Assembly: GCA_030407315.1 (NCBI GenBank)
Contig: JALQPE010002028.1
Span: 1-64,000, forward strand
Direction: 5' to 3'
From: Asparagopsis taxiformis
Lineage: Eukaryota; Rhodophyta; Florideophyceae; Bonnemaisoniales; Bonnemaisoniaceae
Length of the DNA: 64,000 bases
Shown: positions 32,252 through 41,667 of the stretch, in pieces
How positions within the stretch are numbered: the first letter of the stretch is position 1
Layout: each line of letters starts with the position of its first letter
Position numbers and translations under genes: made by a program
The notes under the pieces: model-generated
What the model was told of the DNA's origin: nothing
Database searches by the model: none
Seen by the model: the letters and a program-made list of their open reading frames with translations, nothing else

Positions 32252-33170
32252 GCGGCGCCAATAAATTCGAAATCGGAAATTCTGGAACCTACACGCCGCC
32301 GATATCTCGCGAGAAGACTTGAGGATGGCGACAGAACCCAGAGTTGTATTGCAGGGATTAGAGTAGGGGTTTGTACTAATTTGGAAGGGGTGCGTAAGTC
32401 GCTTGCACTCTGTGCCAGTAAACTAACTTCAACGAGCGCGAATGGCAAGGAGATAGTAGAGAAATAATAGTAGCAAGACTCGTTCTCGATTCACAATTGA
32501 AATTTGGTAATTTTTTTCGCTCTGAAATTACTGCAGTAAAAAGTGATCTAACAAAGTGCACTTGGCTAGATCACTTTTTGCTGCAGTAATTTCAGAATGA
32601 AAAATTTCCAAATTTAAAGCACCGCACACCGCGCTAATCGTTCATGCTTTATTCCAGGACTAACCAACTGAAACGTCTGACTAGTTTATGGAACGATATA
32701 GATTTCATCAGATTCTTCTTTTGCGAATAAATCTTGCTGGGAGTTCCCAGTTTTGGATATCGATCGTTAAACTAGTCTAGACTTTTAACTAACTTCGCGG
32801 ACGTCCTACGATACATTCCAGCGCATGATGATGGCGTCGTACTGCTGTTCAGCATGCTGACAAGTGCACTAGTGTGTAAAATTGCGCAATGTTATACATG
32901 TGTGCTGCAGAGTAAGGGGGCTATCACTTGCTCTGCTTATTGCACTCTGCGCATATTGGAATGCACAGAGCAAAAAAGTTAGCTTTGCTGTCGTTAACAT
33001 TGCGGGGCACCGATGTGCTCTGCTACGTACAAATTCGCAGTCTTGTATTACCAAAGTATACGGCCGAATAGCTCACCGAGGTTCCCAGTGCCGCACCTTC
33101 ACAGTCCCTGAGCAGAATAAGCGGTGGTAAAATACTACGTCATGTATTGTTGGCCGTCATGGTTTGTACA
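32252..33170. other. spacer with H1 hairpin, no gene
   Basis: Holds the H1 hairpin at 32500-32616, about 360 bp upstream of the methyltransferase ATG. The frames here are short; one is merely the translation of the hairpin arm. Confidence 0.5.
32500..32616. repeat. hairpin family H1, copy 6 (5' border of methyltransferase cassette 1)
   Basis: AAATTTGGTAATTTTTTTCG arm pairing with a slightly degenerate right arm ending TTTCCAAATTT; CTGCAGTAA in both arms. The most degenerate copy of the family. Confidence 0.88.
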
Positions 33171-33294
33171 GTTGAAATTTGGTAATTTTTACGGCCTGAA
33201 ATTACTGCAGTAAAAAGCGATCTAGCAAAGTGCACAATGGTAGATCGCTTTTTACTGCAGCAATTTCAGACCATAAAAATTACCAAATTTCAAC
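33171..33294. repeat. hairpin family H1, copy 7 (5' border of the A/B pair)
   Basis: GTTGAAATTTGGTAATTTTT ... CCAAATTTCAAC, with CTGCAGTAA / CTGCAGCAA arms. It lies 230 bp before the family A start. Confidence 0.92.
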
Positions 33295-33523
33295 TCGAGC
33301 CTACATTGCTGGTTTCACTGCTTCTCAGTATGCCGAGGACCGTTACAGCCCTCATATTTCGTAACGGCACTACCATTGCACTTGTCCGTTACATGATTGG
33401 TCTGCTTACGACAGACATTTCCCTCGAGTCTTTCTATTTATCTTTCTCGTTGGATAATCAATTTGCTCGTGCACCTCAATTCTCCTCTCCCGGACGTGGA
33501 ACATCCCATCATTTTGAGCTGAA

Positions 33524-35206
33524 ATGCGAGATGAATTATCATTGTCAAGGTTTGCAAAGTTTGAGGAACAGTTTGCATCCCTCGAACAGTATATGCGCGA
33601 CTCCCTTTCGTCCATTGAAATGGAGCTTGCTTGCATTCGGTACATGACCTCGGCTGCTGCAGGGACAAACACTGTACCTTCAGTAGTTCTCGAGGAGAGA
33701 TCAAGAAAATCAGGTCAAATTACCACTCTAGTGTCCTCTATGTTCAACAATAGGCATGTGACATCTAGATTAGTCGCTTTCCGAACCGTTGCAGAGCTTA
33801 CCAAAACTTCAGTGGATCCCAGTTTGCTCAGGAACTTGAATGCAAAGTCTGACGAAACCGCGCAAGTGAAGTCCTGTACAACATTGCTACTTGCTGCATT
33901 GTCGTTTTCGCAGACTTCCAGTTCTAATGCAGAGGTAAGACAATCCAATAAATCTCTAATTGGCACTGCGGTTGGGAAACGGCATATATTCTTAAAACGC
34001 TCTATTGTCGGAACAGCATTTATTTCGATGGCGAATGACAGAATTGTACGATGGAAGGACTCGGCCACCAGGAATGCCGGCATCCTGGACCCTGGCGAAG
34101 AAGAGGACTTGAACAGCAATACTATCTCAAGAGATTATGCACTACGGAATGCAACAATTGTGCCCATCGATAAACCATCTTGGCTGCACATTTCGCAGCG
34201 CGCTCTTTTGCATGCTATGGATATTTCGATGCCCACGGAGGCGGAACGCAAAATAGAACAGATCACGAGTTTGCAGGTTGGATCTTCGAAGCGTCGGCGA
34301 CTGTCTGGTTCAAAAGGAGAAGCACGCCGTGCATCTACGTCCTCCTCTTCGTCTTCCGCTATGCCCAACCTGTCACTGTCGGATATACAATCCATTCCGA
34401 TCATTACCTCTGCTCTACGGCAGCTCACCCAGTTCTTCAACAGTTCCCGTAAGCAAATGAAAATGGAATTAGTCAAGCAAGCATTCTTCCTCATCCACCG
34501 AGATATGAAGGCAACTATTGGTGTTCCACTCGACTCTGATGTGTCAACGTCGGACATGTGTCCACCTGACTCAATTCTGGCAACGTCGAAAGCTTACGGA
34601 ACAGGAGAAGACGCTCTGAAAGTGTATTCAAAAAATGATTCCATCTTCTCAAATTTCATTCTCAGTCGTCCCGAGCTCCACGTTCAGGTTACTTACAAAG
34701 TTCAGGTAAGCGGCGGTATCGCTAATGGAAACATTACAACTGCGCAGAATCCGGTGGAGAAATTGGCTGTATGTTCATTCTCTTTTCTTACTTTAGCTAT
34801 GATATTGTTATGCAGTTTCTGTCAATGCACACAACTGGAGATGCTTTGTCATGAGCCCCATGCCATTCAAGCTTGTTATCAGATAGCAATATGTCTCCAA
34901 GGTTTATTCAATGCGGCCCTCAGCAAGTTACCTACACCTCAGTTCGGGAAAGATGGATTCCCTTTGCGAGTTGCATGGGGGCATCTAGAGCTGCGGGACT
35001 ACCTCATGGGAGGTGATTGCCTGTTCGGAATCATCAGAAAGAAGAGAAATCTCACTGCTGAAGAATATGAGTCTGTACGTTTCGATTCAAGCATCGTACA
35101 AACCGAACTTTCCTTTGAAAACACGGCAGACAGGCGCGTTTCCAATCCTGATTGCGTCCCTCTACAGGAGGATGACGAGCTTGGTATTTCTCTAATTGAT
35201 GTGTAG
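33524..35206 (+). CDS. family A protein, copy 1 (function unknown)
   Basis: 560 residues. I do not recognise the family, but a second full-length copy at 38134-39777 shows it is a real gene. Shared features: an N-terminal amphipathic helix that may form a coiled coil (FAKFEEQFASLEQYM); AGTNTVPS; KRSIVGTAF.SMAND with RWKDS; and LDPGEEEDLN. A basic cluster (SSKRRRLSG, about 254-262) could be a nuclear signal. FFNSSRKQ is followed by a hydrophobic helix. Near the C terminus are DGFPL, LELRDYL.GG and IRKKRN, then the invariant end LQEDDELGISL. It faces family B gene copy 1 (35344-37038) tail to tail, 137 bp apart, and an H1 hairpin lies upstream. The recurring partnership suggests the two products act together. 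Confidence 0.85.
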   Translation: MRDELSLSRFAKFEEQFASLEQYMRDSLSSIEMELACIRYMTSAAAGTNTVPSVVLEERSRKSGQITTLVSSMFNNRHVTSRLVAFRTVAELTKTSVDPSLLRNLNAKSDETAQVKSCTTLLLAALSFSQTSSSNAEVRQSNKSLIGTAVGKRHIFLKRSIVGTAFISMANDRIVRWKDSATRNAGILDPGEEEDLNSNTISRDYALRNATIVPIDKPSWLHISQRALLHAMDISMPTEAERKIEQITSLQVGSSKRRRLSGSKGEARRASTSSSSSSAMPNLSLSDIQSIPIITSALRQLTQFFNSSRKQMKMELVKQAFFLIHRDMKATIGVPLDSDVSTSDMCPPDSILATSKAYGTGEDALKVYSKNDSIFSNFILSRPELHVQVTYKVQVSGGIANGNITTAQNPVEKLAVCSFSFLTLAMILLCSFCQCTQLEMLCHEPHAIQACYQIAICLQGLFNAALSKLPTPQFGKDGFPLRVAWGHLELRDYLMGGDCLFGIIRKKRNLTAEEYESVRFDSSIVQTELSFENTADRRVSNPDCVPLQEDDELGISLIDV

Positions 35207-35343
35207 TACTGCTTTGATTAGAAACTTTATATCGGTATGATTCATTAGTAGTTCTAGGAAAAGTCCCAACGCTCAACTAGTTCTGCTTTGCAATGCATGC
35301 ATCATCTGCATTAAAGTATTTCTGATTCATCCAACTGCTGGCA

Positions 35344-37038
35344 TCATTTAATGTACTCCTCTGCCTTTTTCTCTGACGCACTATACCCTACCACTTCGTT
35401 CACTACATCTTCTGTTATCAACTTGTCTATACGACAAGGTTCTTCCACACCACGGAATACGACGTACGGCATATGAACTCTCAGAGATCCCCACAGTACA
35501 TCCCCCGCCTTTCCTCGCTTTCTTTGCATCGCAGGCTCCCATTCTATACGGAAACATTTCTTTCCTTCGCTTTTCCACCCTTCCAGACTCCCTTCACCGT
35601 CGCTCCTCCCGTGCACATCACATGTCAAAGGACATTTCTGCAGCTCCATTCCGTGCACGTATTCACCTTGCACCACAGCACTATTTTTTCGAATTAGACA
35701 CCACACGTTTGATGTTGTTTCCGCACTGCAGAATGAGCTACTGCCAATTGCAACAGATGTCGACTGTGCTTCCATCATTCCCGAGCACAATATCGTACCA
35801 AACAACCGCAAACCACATGACCTCGCCGAACCGTTCACGTAACTAAACTCTTCATTGTCCTCCACTTCCGAGTTGCTGATGTTACGCCTTTGAACCAGAC
35901 ACTCGGTTCGCCATCGGTGCCCCAATCCTAGCAGATCTGATAGTGTTGCAAAACTGGAACACGTAATGTTCAAAGCTTCCCCACCAATTCCATCCACTGC
36001 CGCGTGAAGCCCTGGGTACAATTTGTAATACCCCCCTCCATATATTTCTGCTGTTCCCTTTAGCATTTCCCGGAATAACTCAGTGCTCAATGAGATGGGA
36101 ATCTGCACCGGTCCACTAATAGCCGTTCCACTTGTACATGCACCGTCAATCTCACTATGTGGGTAGCCGCCATCTGAGTTTGACAAAGTTCTTCGATTAA
36201 CCTGTGCCACAACTTTCTCTACCGCACGCTGTAAGAGCATCAATAAAACCTTACCAGCTGATACTGTTGATCCACAATTTCGAACCATTCCGCTCCAACC
36301 AAGCCGACACTCGCTACCATTTCCAGAAAGCATTATGTTTTCTAGTGTTCTCAGCCTTGTCTCCGTACTACCGTATGTGTTGGCGTCAAGTGCTGATTCC
36401 ACTTTTTGCTTCTTCCTTTGCGGTGATATCGCTTCAGATTCTCCATCTGATTGTTCATGAAATTCTACTCCCACCGCTTCGTAGTCCACAACCTCTCTGT
36501 TGCTCCTTCGCCACTGTGTCGGTGGCTGACCCCCGGACATTAACTTACTTCCCATCAGAAATTTTACATGTTCGTAGGAAACACAAGGGTAATTCCTTTC
36601 AGGGATAGCATCATATAACAATCTGCCTTCCGCAACCACCATTTCATCGTGCCTTGGCTTCACAGCATCCGAGTACCGCCACTTTGATACTTCCATCACT
36701 GCAATATCCTTTTCCTCCGTCGTCAACCTCACAATTGCATCACCCACATCCTGTCCATTGTGCTCCACCACACCAGGCGTGTACACGCCATCTCCTCTGT
36801 CTACATCGATGCGGTCTCCCACTGACGGCTTACCACTGCAGACAGGATACTGCTCAGGAAGTTTGATTTCCACAACAGTAGCCCTCCACCATATTGCGTC
36901 ATCACCCGCTTGGAACCATACGTCTATTTGCGTGCCGACACAGGGAAGTGCATCTACGGCCGCTGCTCGCTCACGCTCACGGCCAGCTTTCGCTTTTTCG
37001 CTCTGTCGCCTAATTCGCAATGATTCACGCCTAGTCAT
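35344..37038 (-). CDS. family B protein, copy 1 (Tudor-like N terminus)
   Basis: 564 residues, ATG at 37038. After a basic start (RRESLRIRRQSEKAKAGRE) come two beta-rich modules. One is at about 34-60 (GTQIDVWF..WWRATVVEI) and one at about 73-126 (GDRIDVDRGDGVYTPGVVEH.. through MEVSKWRYSDAV). Their pattern resembles tandem Tudor/Agenet domains, which in known proteins read methylated histone tails. Basic residues (RKKQK) follow, then a family-specific region with FREMLKGTAEIYG and LHAAVDG. The C-terminal block has IGSSSFC, VVQGEYV and GSLRVHMPYV. Family members lie at 39928-41667 and, truncated, at 53602-54711. The Tudor assignment rests on motif appearance only. It is convergent with family A copy 1. 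Confidence 0.85.
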   Translation of the reverse strand: MTRRESLRIRRQSEKAKAGRERERAAAVDALPCVGTQIDVWFQAGDDAIWWRATVVEIKLPEQYPVCSGKPSVGDRIDVDRGDGVYTPGVVEHNGQDVGDAIVRLTTEEKDIAVMEVSKWRYSDAVKPRHDEMVVAEGRLLYDAIPERNYPCVSYEHVKFLMGSKLMSGGQPPTQWRRSNREVVDYEAVGVEFHEQSDGESEAISPQRKKQKVESALDANTYGSTETRLRTLENIMLSGNGSECRLGWSGMVRNCGSTVSAGKVLLMLLQRAVEKVVAQVNRRTLSNSDGGYPHSEIDGACTSGTAISGPVQIPISLSTELFREMLKGTAEIYGGGYYKLYPGLHAAVDGIGGEALNITCSSFATLSDLLGLGHRWRTECLVQRRNISNSEVEDNEEFSYVNGSARSCGLRLFGTILCSGMMEAQSTSVAIGSSSFCSAETTSNVWCLIRKNSAVVQGEYVHGMELQKCPLTCDVHGRSDGEGSLEGWKSEGKKCFRIEWEPAMQRKRGKAGDVLWGSLRVHMPYVVFRGVEEPCRIDKLITEDVVNEVVGYSASEKKAEEYIK

Positions 37039-37087
37039 AGTTGCTCCACGAAATAAAGATACTACAACGCACTATCTGCAATTTTGT

Positions 37088-37312
37088 TTAGGACACGCCT
37101 TCGTCGACTTCTTCACTAGATACTACTTCACCCATGTCTGTAACGTCCAATTTTTTCATTTTTATAGTATGATACGAAATCACTACCATGTTCCCTACTG
37201 CCATACAAGTTGTCAAACACTCTACTACTGCGTTCAAGATACTAGTCACGCTTAAAGCCAGGGCGAAACTCACTATTCCGGCCAATCCTATGTATGCGGG
37301 GAGTGACTTCAT
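37088..37312 (-). CDS. small hypothetical membrane protein
   Basis: 74 residues with two hydrophobic stretches (IVSFALALSVTSIL, TTCMAVGNMVVISY) and a polar acidic tail (GEVVSSEEVDEG). It lies just upstream of the family B gene on the same strand. It has no second copy in the window and no recognised family; a chance frame is quite possible. Confidence 0.25.
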   Translation of the reverse strand: MKSLPAYIGLAGIVSFALALSVTSILNAVVECLTTCMAVGNMVVISYHTIKMKKLDVTDMGEVVSSEEVDEGVS

Positions 37313-38133
37313 TAAAAAATTTAGCGACTTTGATAATAACTATGCTGTAGTATCTGTGCTAAAAGTCACATAGATGGTTCCATTATGTACTAAGTAATAC
37401 TAGAAAAACTAAACTCAAGTACAACTGCCTACTATTTCCACCATACCCTACCTATGGTACAACAATGGCCATATCGAGATTAGCTAGTTAACGTCATACA
37501 CTCTGCATTTCGCCTCTTCCATATGATATCATATTCCTCATGGACGCCCAAAACGTGACGCCATCGAAGGGTATGGCGCGTTGGAACAGTCAGTACCAGT
37601 CCATCACTCTAGCCTCACTACACTGCTACGACTGCCATCTGTACTACAGACCAGCGTAACCATCCAAGTTCATGGTTTGAGTCCAACATGGTACTGTCAC
37701 ACATATGGTTCCCCCGTTCCGTCATTCCAGCATGAAAATTATAAAAATCGTGGAATATGCCACCTCTGGTCACCGTCATAACCAACGCGACGTGTCCTTG
37801 TCCTTTCCATTGTTATTTTTCCGTACAGTACTGGAAAATTCCACCATGTCACAGTGCTTATACCCACTCCCACGGCGCAGTTTCATTCCACTATATTCTT
37901 TACGGTATTTCCACTATTTATCTATAGCACGGCGCCGGTAATTTCTGGGATTTTTTGATGGTTTGTCATTCCACTAATTTCTAATGGTCCAGACCATGAA
38001 ATTTGCTGGTTTTTCAAAAAATTGCTTATCCTGTGAGAAGTAAACTGCCTGCCTCGTCGTCCCCTCCACTACATATTGCTCCGAGCATATTCCGTCGGTT
38101 CGCTCCTTTCACTCGCAAGATGTTCTCTCCTTC
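37313..38133. other. spacer between A/B pair 1 and pair 2
   Basis: AT-rich, no gene seen. TTTTTTGATGGTTT at 37951-37964 is matched in inverse orientation at 42842-42855, beyond pair 2, and both are followed by loosely similar AAAATTGCTTA-type sequence. Confidence 0.4.
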
Positions 38134-39777
38134 ATGGCTCCTCCCAACAATGCTGAACTCCTCCGCGAGATTGAAGCGCGATTCTCCGCTCTTCTTCAAA
38201 AGTTCCTCGCTCCCATCCAGGATGAACTGGCCGCTCTACGTTACCTTTCTTCCCTCCTCGCCGGTACCAACACTGTTCCAGCCGCCAATACTGAGGACCC
38301 ATGTAGGAATGTTCATATTGCCTGTCAGCTTGTGAACAGCATTTTCAGCAACAAAGGAACCGTCTCTCGCTTCGTGGCTCACTGCACGGTCAAGGAGTTG
38401 GCCAGGACTGGCGCTCCGTTCGAGACCAGCAATTCTAGTTCCTCCCATCCTTCCGACTCCTGTCCAACTCTGATCCTCGCTGCACTGTCGTTTTCCCAAT
38501 TCTCTTCCACTACCGCAGACTCCGCAAAGTCCAAGCGTTCCATCATTTCAACCCCCGTAGGGAAGAAGCACGTCTATTTGAAGCGCTCAATCGTCGGTTC
38601 CGCTTTCTTCTCAATGGCCAACGACCAGGTCGTCAGGTGGAAGGACTCGACATCACGTAAAGCCGGCAACGTAGACCCTGGAGAAGAGGATGACCTCAAC
38701 ATGTCGACAGCCATCCGCAGCTACCCCCTCCGCAACGCCACCGTTGTAACTCAGGATAAGCCCGCCTGGGTGCGCCTCCCGCCTCATGCTCTTCGTGAAG
38801 CCTTTGCACTGGCAATGCCCACCGACGAAGACAACATCGTTGTGCCTCCTTCAAAGCGGAAGCGACTATCTACCGGCACCGATGGAGACTCCATCCGAGC
38901 TCCCCCCGCCTCTTCCTCGACATCCAGAAATTCCGCTATCGCTGCAGCAGATACTGGACCCGTTATGTTGGCTACGTCCGCGCTGCGTGCCCTTACAAAG
39001 TTCTTTAACAACTCTAGAAAAACTTTGAAACAAGAACTTCTCAAATCATGTTTCTTTCTTCTTCACCAAGATTTCGACGCCGTTATTCTCGACAACTCCC
39101 CAGATAGTAATCAAGCATCGTTCATGACGTTTAATAACGACTTTCCCCTTCGTTGCAATGATTCTATTCCTACCACTGCTAGGGCGTACGGGAACAGTGC
39201 AGAAGCAAACAAGGTATATGAAGAAAACGACAGAATCTTCAATACTTTCACACTCGACTGTCAGGAGCTCATTATTCAGGTCATCTATACAGTTTCTGTC
39301 AAAGACTCTGTGGCCGACTCCTCTCCTTCTCGTTCCTCACAGCAAAGAAAAGCTCTGACCAAATTCTCCTTCCTCACCACTGCAATGGTACTACTTACCA
39401 GTTTCTGCCAATGCCCTCAACGCCATCTTCTCTGCTACAATTCGGAAGCTAGTCTTGCCTCTTACAAGATAGCGATATGCTTAAAATCACTATTCTGCAC
39501 AATGATAGAATCCGATGAATATGGTAGAGATGGCTTCCCGCTTGTTGGAAGTCACGGATGCCTTGACCTCCGCGACTATATTCCTGGTGGAGAACTACTC
39601 TCCAGCTTCATTCGAAAGAAGAAGAATATATCCGCCCACGAATATGATGCAATCAAATTCGACAGAACAGATATTCGTTCCATAGCAACTGAGGACCTCG
39701 ATCCTCCCTGCAACGTTACAGAAGACTATCAAGCTTTGCAGGAGGATGACGAGCTTGGAATATCCCTCGTCATGTGA
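38134..39777 (+). CDS. family A protein, copy 2 (function unknown)
   Basis: 547 residues, clearly homologous over its length to 33524-35206. It shares the N-terminal helix (SALLQKFLAPIQDELAALRY), AGTNTVP, KRSIVGSAFFSMAND, RWKDS, DPGEEDDLN and FFNNSRK. DGFPL, LDLRDYIPGG, IRKKKN and the C-terminal QEDDELGISL are also shared. A basic cluster (PSKRKRLST, about 239) may direct it to the nucleus. Base composition differs from copy 1: third positions are richer in C and T. The copies are therefore old and neither is a recent duplication. The stop TGA lies within a 24-bp palindrome (39769-39792). It faces family B copy 2. Confidence 0.85.
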   Translation: MAPPNNAELLREIEARFSALLQKFLAPIQDELAALRYLSSLLAGTNTVPAANTEDPCRNVHIACQLVNSIFSNKGTVSRFVAHCTVKELARTGAPFETSNSSSSHPSDSCPTLILAALSFSQFSSTTADSAKSKRSIISTPVGKKHVYLKRSIVGSAFFSMANDQVVRWKDSTSRKAGNVDPGEEDDLNMSTAIRSYPLRNATVVTQDKPAWVRLPPHALREAFALAMPTDEDNIVVPPSKRKRLSTGTDGDSIRAPPASSSTSRNSAIAAADTGPVMLATSALRALTKFFNNSRKTLKQELLKSCFFLLHQDFDAVILDNSPDSNQASFMTFNNDFPLRCNDSIPTTARAYGNSAEANKVYEENDRIFNTFTLDCQELIIQVIYTVSVKDSVADSSPSRSSQQRKALTKFSFLTTAMVLLTSFCQCPQRHLLCYNSEASLASYKIAICLKSLFCTMIESDEYGRDGFPLVGSHGCLDLRDYIPGGELLSSFIRKKKNISAHEYDAIKFDRTDIRSIATEDLDPPCNVTEDYQALQEDDELGISLVM

Positions 39778-39824
39778 CTTAGGTCACATGACTAAGGGGA
39801 AAGGAGAATTCTCCTTTCCCCTTA
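39769..39824. terminator. two perfect palindromes between convergent genes
   Basis: GTCATGTGACTTAGGTCACATGAC-type palindrome at 39769-39792 (near-perfect) and a perfect 32-bp palindrome at 39793-39824 starting TAAGGGGAAAGGAGAA. They sit exactly between the 3' ends of family A and B copy 2 and could serve both transcripts as a 3'-end or pause structure; that role is inferred. Confidence 0.55.
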
Positions 39825-39927
39825 TACCTAGTAGCTTCAAACTATAATGTAAACTGTAGTCTTCTTTGAAACCTTCAAACCTTTACCGTTCTCCTTTCAT
39901 ATTCTACTCATCCATTTTTTTATCATT

Positions 39928-41667
39928 TTATATCAGGTACTTCTCGGCTAGCTTTTCCATTCTTTCCGCCCCTACGGCCCTGTTCACTACTTCTTCGGAC
40001 ATCAGTCTGGTTATCCTTCGCGGTTCTTCAACACCATGGATTAAAAAATATGGTACGTAAACTCGCAAACAACCCCACTGCCCCTCTCTATCCCTTCCAC
40101 TTTTCCTCTGCCCAACAGGCTCCCATTCCACCCGGAAACTCTTCACAACTCCGTTCCTTCGAGTTCTTCCTCCATTGTCACATACACTGCGAACCTCTGA
40201 GTGAATTGGGAATGCCCCCTCCCGACTCTCAACCTCTATCTTCGAAACGTACTGTCCCTGCACTATTGTGCGATCCCGTCGAACTGCACACTGTGCAGAT
40301 TGTTCCCTCCGCAACGCACAGAACATGCTGCTCCCGATGCTCATCGATACCGGTCCATTCTCACTATTCCCTCCATCATCCTCACAAAGTGCCTTCCGTA
40401 ATATTTGCAGGCTGCTCTGCTTCCACAAGCTCTCTCCATTCGCTTCTTCTTCATCTTTCCCGTCAGTAGCAGACACGTTACGGGTGTGCATAAGCATTTC
40501 ACTGCGCTGCAATAAAGATATTCCTAGCATGTCGGATAGCACAGCAAAGTTGCTGCAAACCACTGTGATCGCTTCGTTTCCTGTTCCATGCACTGCCGAG
40601 TGTAAACTAGGATACACATCGTACCGACCTTCACCGTATATGTCTATTGTTCCCTTCAGTAACTCTCTGAATATCCCGCTGCACAATGCAGCAGGAACTT
40701 GTATCGGAGAGGTCACCAGATTTCCGCACATCATAGCTCCGTCCACCATACTTGTAGAGAACACGCGACTAGAGCTTCCAGTCGGTATTCGTACAGCCTG
40801 TTCTACCATCTTCTCCACTCCTCTCCGCATCATCGACAACGGCATCAGACCAACATTATCGACGATGCTGCTGGAACAATTAAACTTCCCAGCGTCCAAC
40901 AACGACATTGCGTACTCCAGAACTCGCACCCTGGTCTCCAGCTGCCTCTCATTCGACGTCCTCTGTGCCCTCACTTCTCCATCTTCGGTTTTAACATGCT
41001 TGTAACCCGGCTCCCCAGCTTTCCGACTATCCTCAGCGCTACTGTAGCTGGACTCCTCCGACAGTTCAATCTCCTCCCGCTCATCGTGACCGTCAACGTT
41101 TCCGACAGAGCATTTTCCTCTGCGCCACGCAGTCGGCTGCTGTCCGGCGCACATAATTCTCCGCCCTAGTAGGAACGTTCCATCATCATACCCCACGCAG
41201 GTATATCCCTTTTCGGGCATTGCATCGTACAGAATCCTGCCTTCAGCGATGATCTCTTCCTCGAATTTCGGCTGCACGCTACCCGAAAAGCTCCAAGACC
41301 TTACATCCGAAAACGCCACCTTTCTCCCAACTTGTATAATATGGATCATGATCACCGACGCGCCGTCTCCATCCTTAGCGTCCCTAGATTCCACGACCCC
41401 GGGCACGTACACTCCACTTTCCCTCTCCACGTCTACGAGGGCTCCTGGCGGAGGAGCTCCCGTGCATACTGGAAACTCTTCGGGGAGGCTCAGCGACACC
41501 ACCTTCCCGCCCCACCACATCCCCACACCAGACACCTCAAACCACACTTCGATCCTAGAGCCGACTTTCGGCAGGTCTTCGATACCGAGTACCCTCTCTT
41601 GGGCACGGTTCGCAATCGCTTTTTCGCTCTTGCACCTAATCCTCGCTGACTCACGCCTGTTCGTCAT
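39928..41667 (-). CDS. family B protein, copy 2 (Tudor-like N terminus)
   Basis: 579 residues, ATG at 41667. Same layout as copy 1: basic start (RRESARIRCKSEKAIANR), first Tudor-like module at about 35-60 (GSRIEVWF..WWGGKVVSL), and second at about 74-130 (VDVERESGVYVPGVVES..SWSFSGSV). An acidic Ser-rich linker follows. The core has FRELLKGTIDIYGEG and LHSAVHGTGNEA, and the C-terminal block has IGSSMFC, IVQGQYV and GCLRVYVPYFL. Copy 1, copy 2 and the truncated copy near 54 kb share these blocks although spacer residues have drifted, indicating selection on the protein. Convergent with family A copy 2, 150 bp apart. Its function is unknown; a chromatin-reader role is inferred from the Tudor-like part. 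Confidence 0.85.
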   Translation of the reverse strand: MTNRRESARIRCKSEKAIANRAQERVLGIEDLPKVGSRIEVWFEVSGVGMWWGGKVVSLSLPEEFPVCTGAPPPGALVDVERESGVYVPGVVESRDAKDGDGASVIMIHIIQVGRKVAFSDVRSWSFSGSVQPKFEEEIIAEGRILYDAMPEKGYTCVGYDDGTFLLGRRIMCAGQQPTAWRRGKCSVGNVDGHDEREEIELSEESSYSSAEDSRKAGEPGYKHVKTEDGEVRAQRTSNERQLETRVRVLEYAMSLLDAGKFNCSSSIVDNVGLMPLSMMRRGVEKMVEQAVRIPTGSSSRVFSTSMVDGAMMCGNLVTSPIQVPAALCSGIFRELLKGTIDIYGEGRYDVYPSLHSAVHGTGNEAITVVCSNFAVLSDMLGISLLQRSEMLMHTRNVSATDGKDEEEANGESLWKQSSLQILRKALCEDDGGNSENGPVSMSIGSSMFCALRREQSAQCAVRRDRTIVQGQYVSKIEVESREGAFPIHSEVRSVCDNGGRTRRNGVVKSFRVEWEPVGQRKSGRDREGQWGCLRVYVPYFLIHGVEEPRRITRLMSEEVVNRAVGAERMEKLAEKYLI

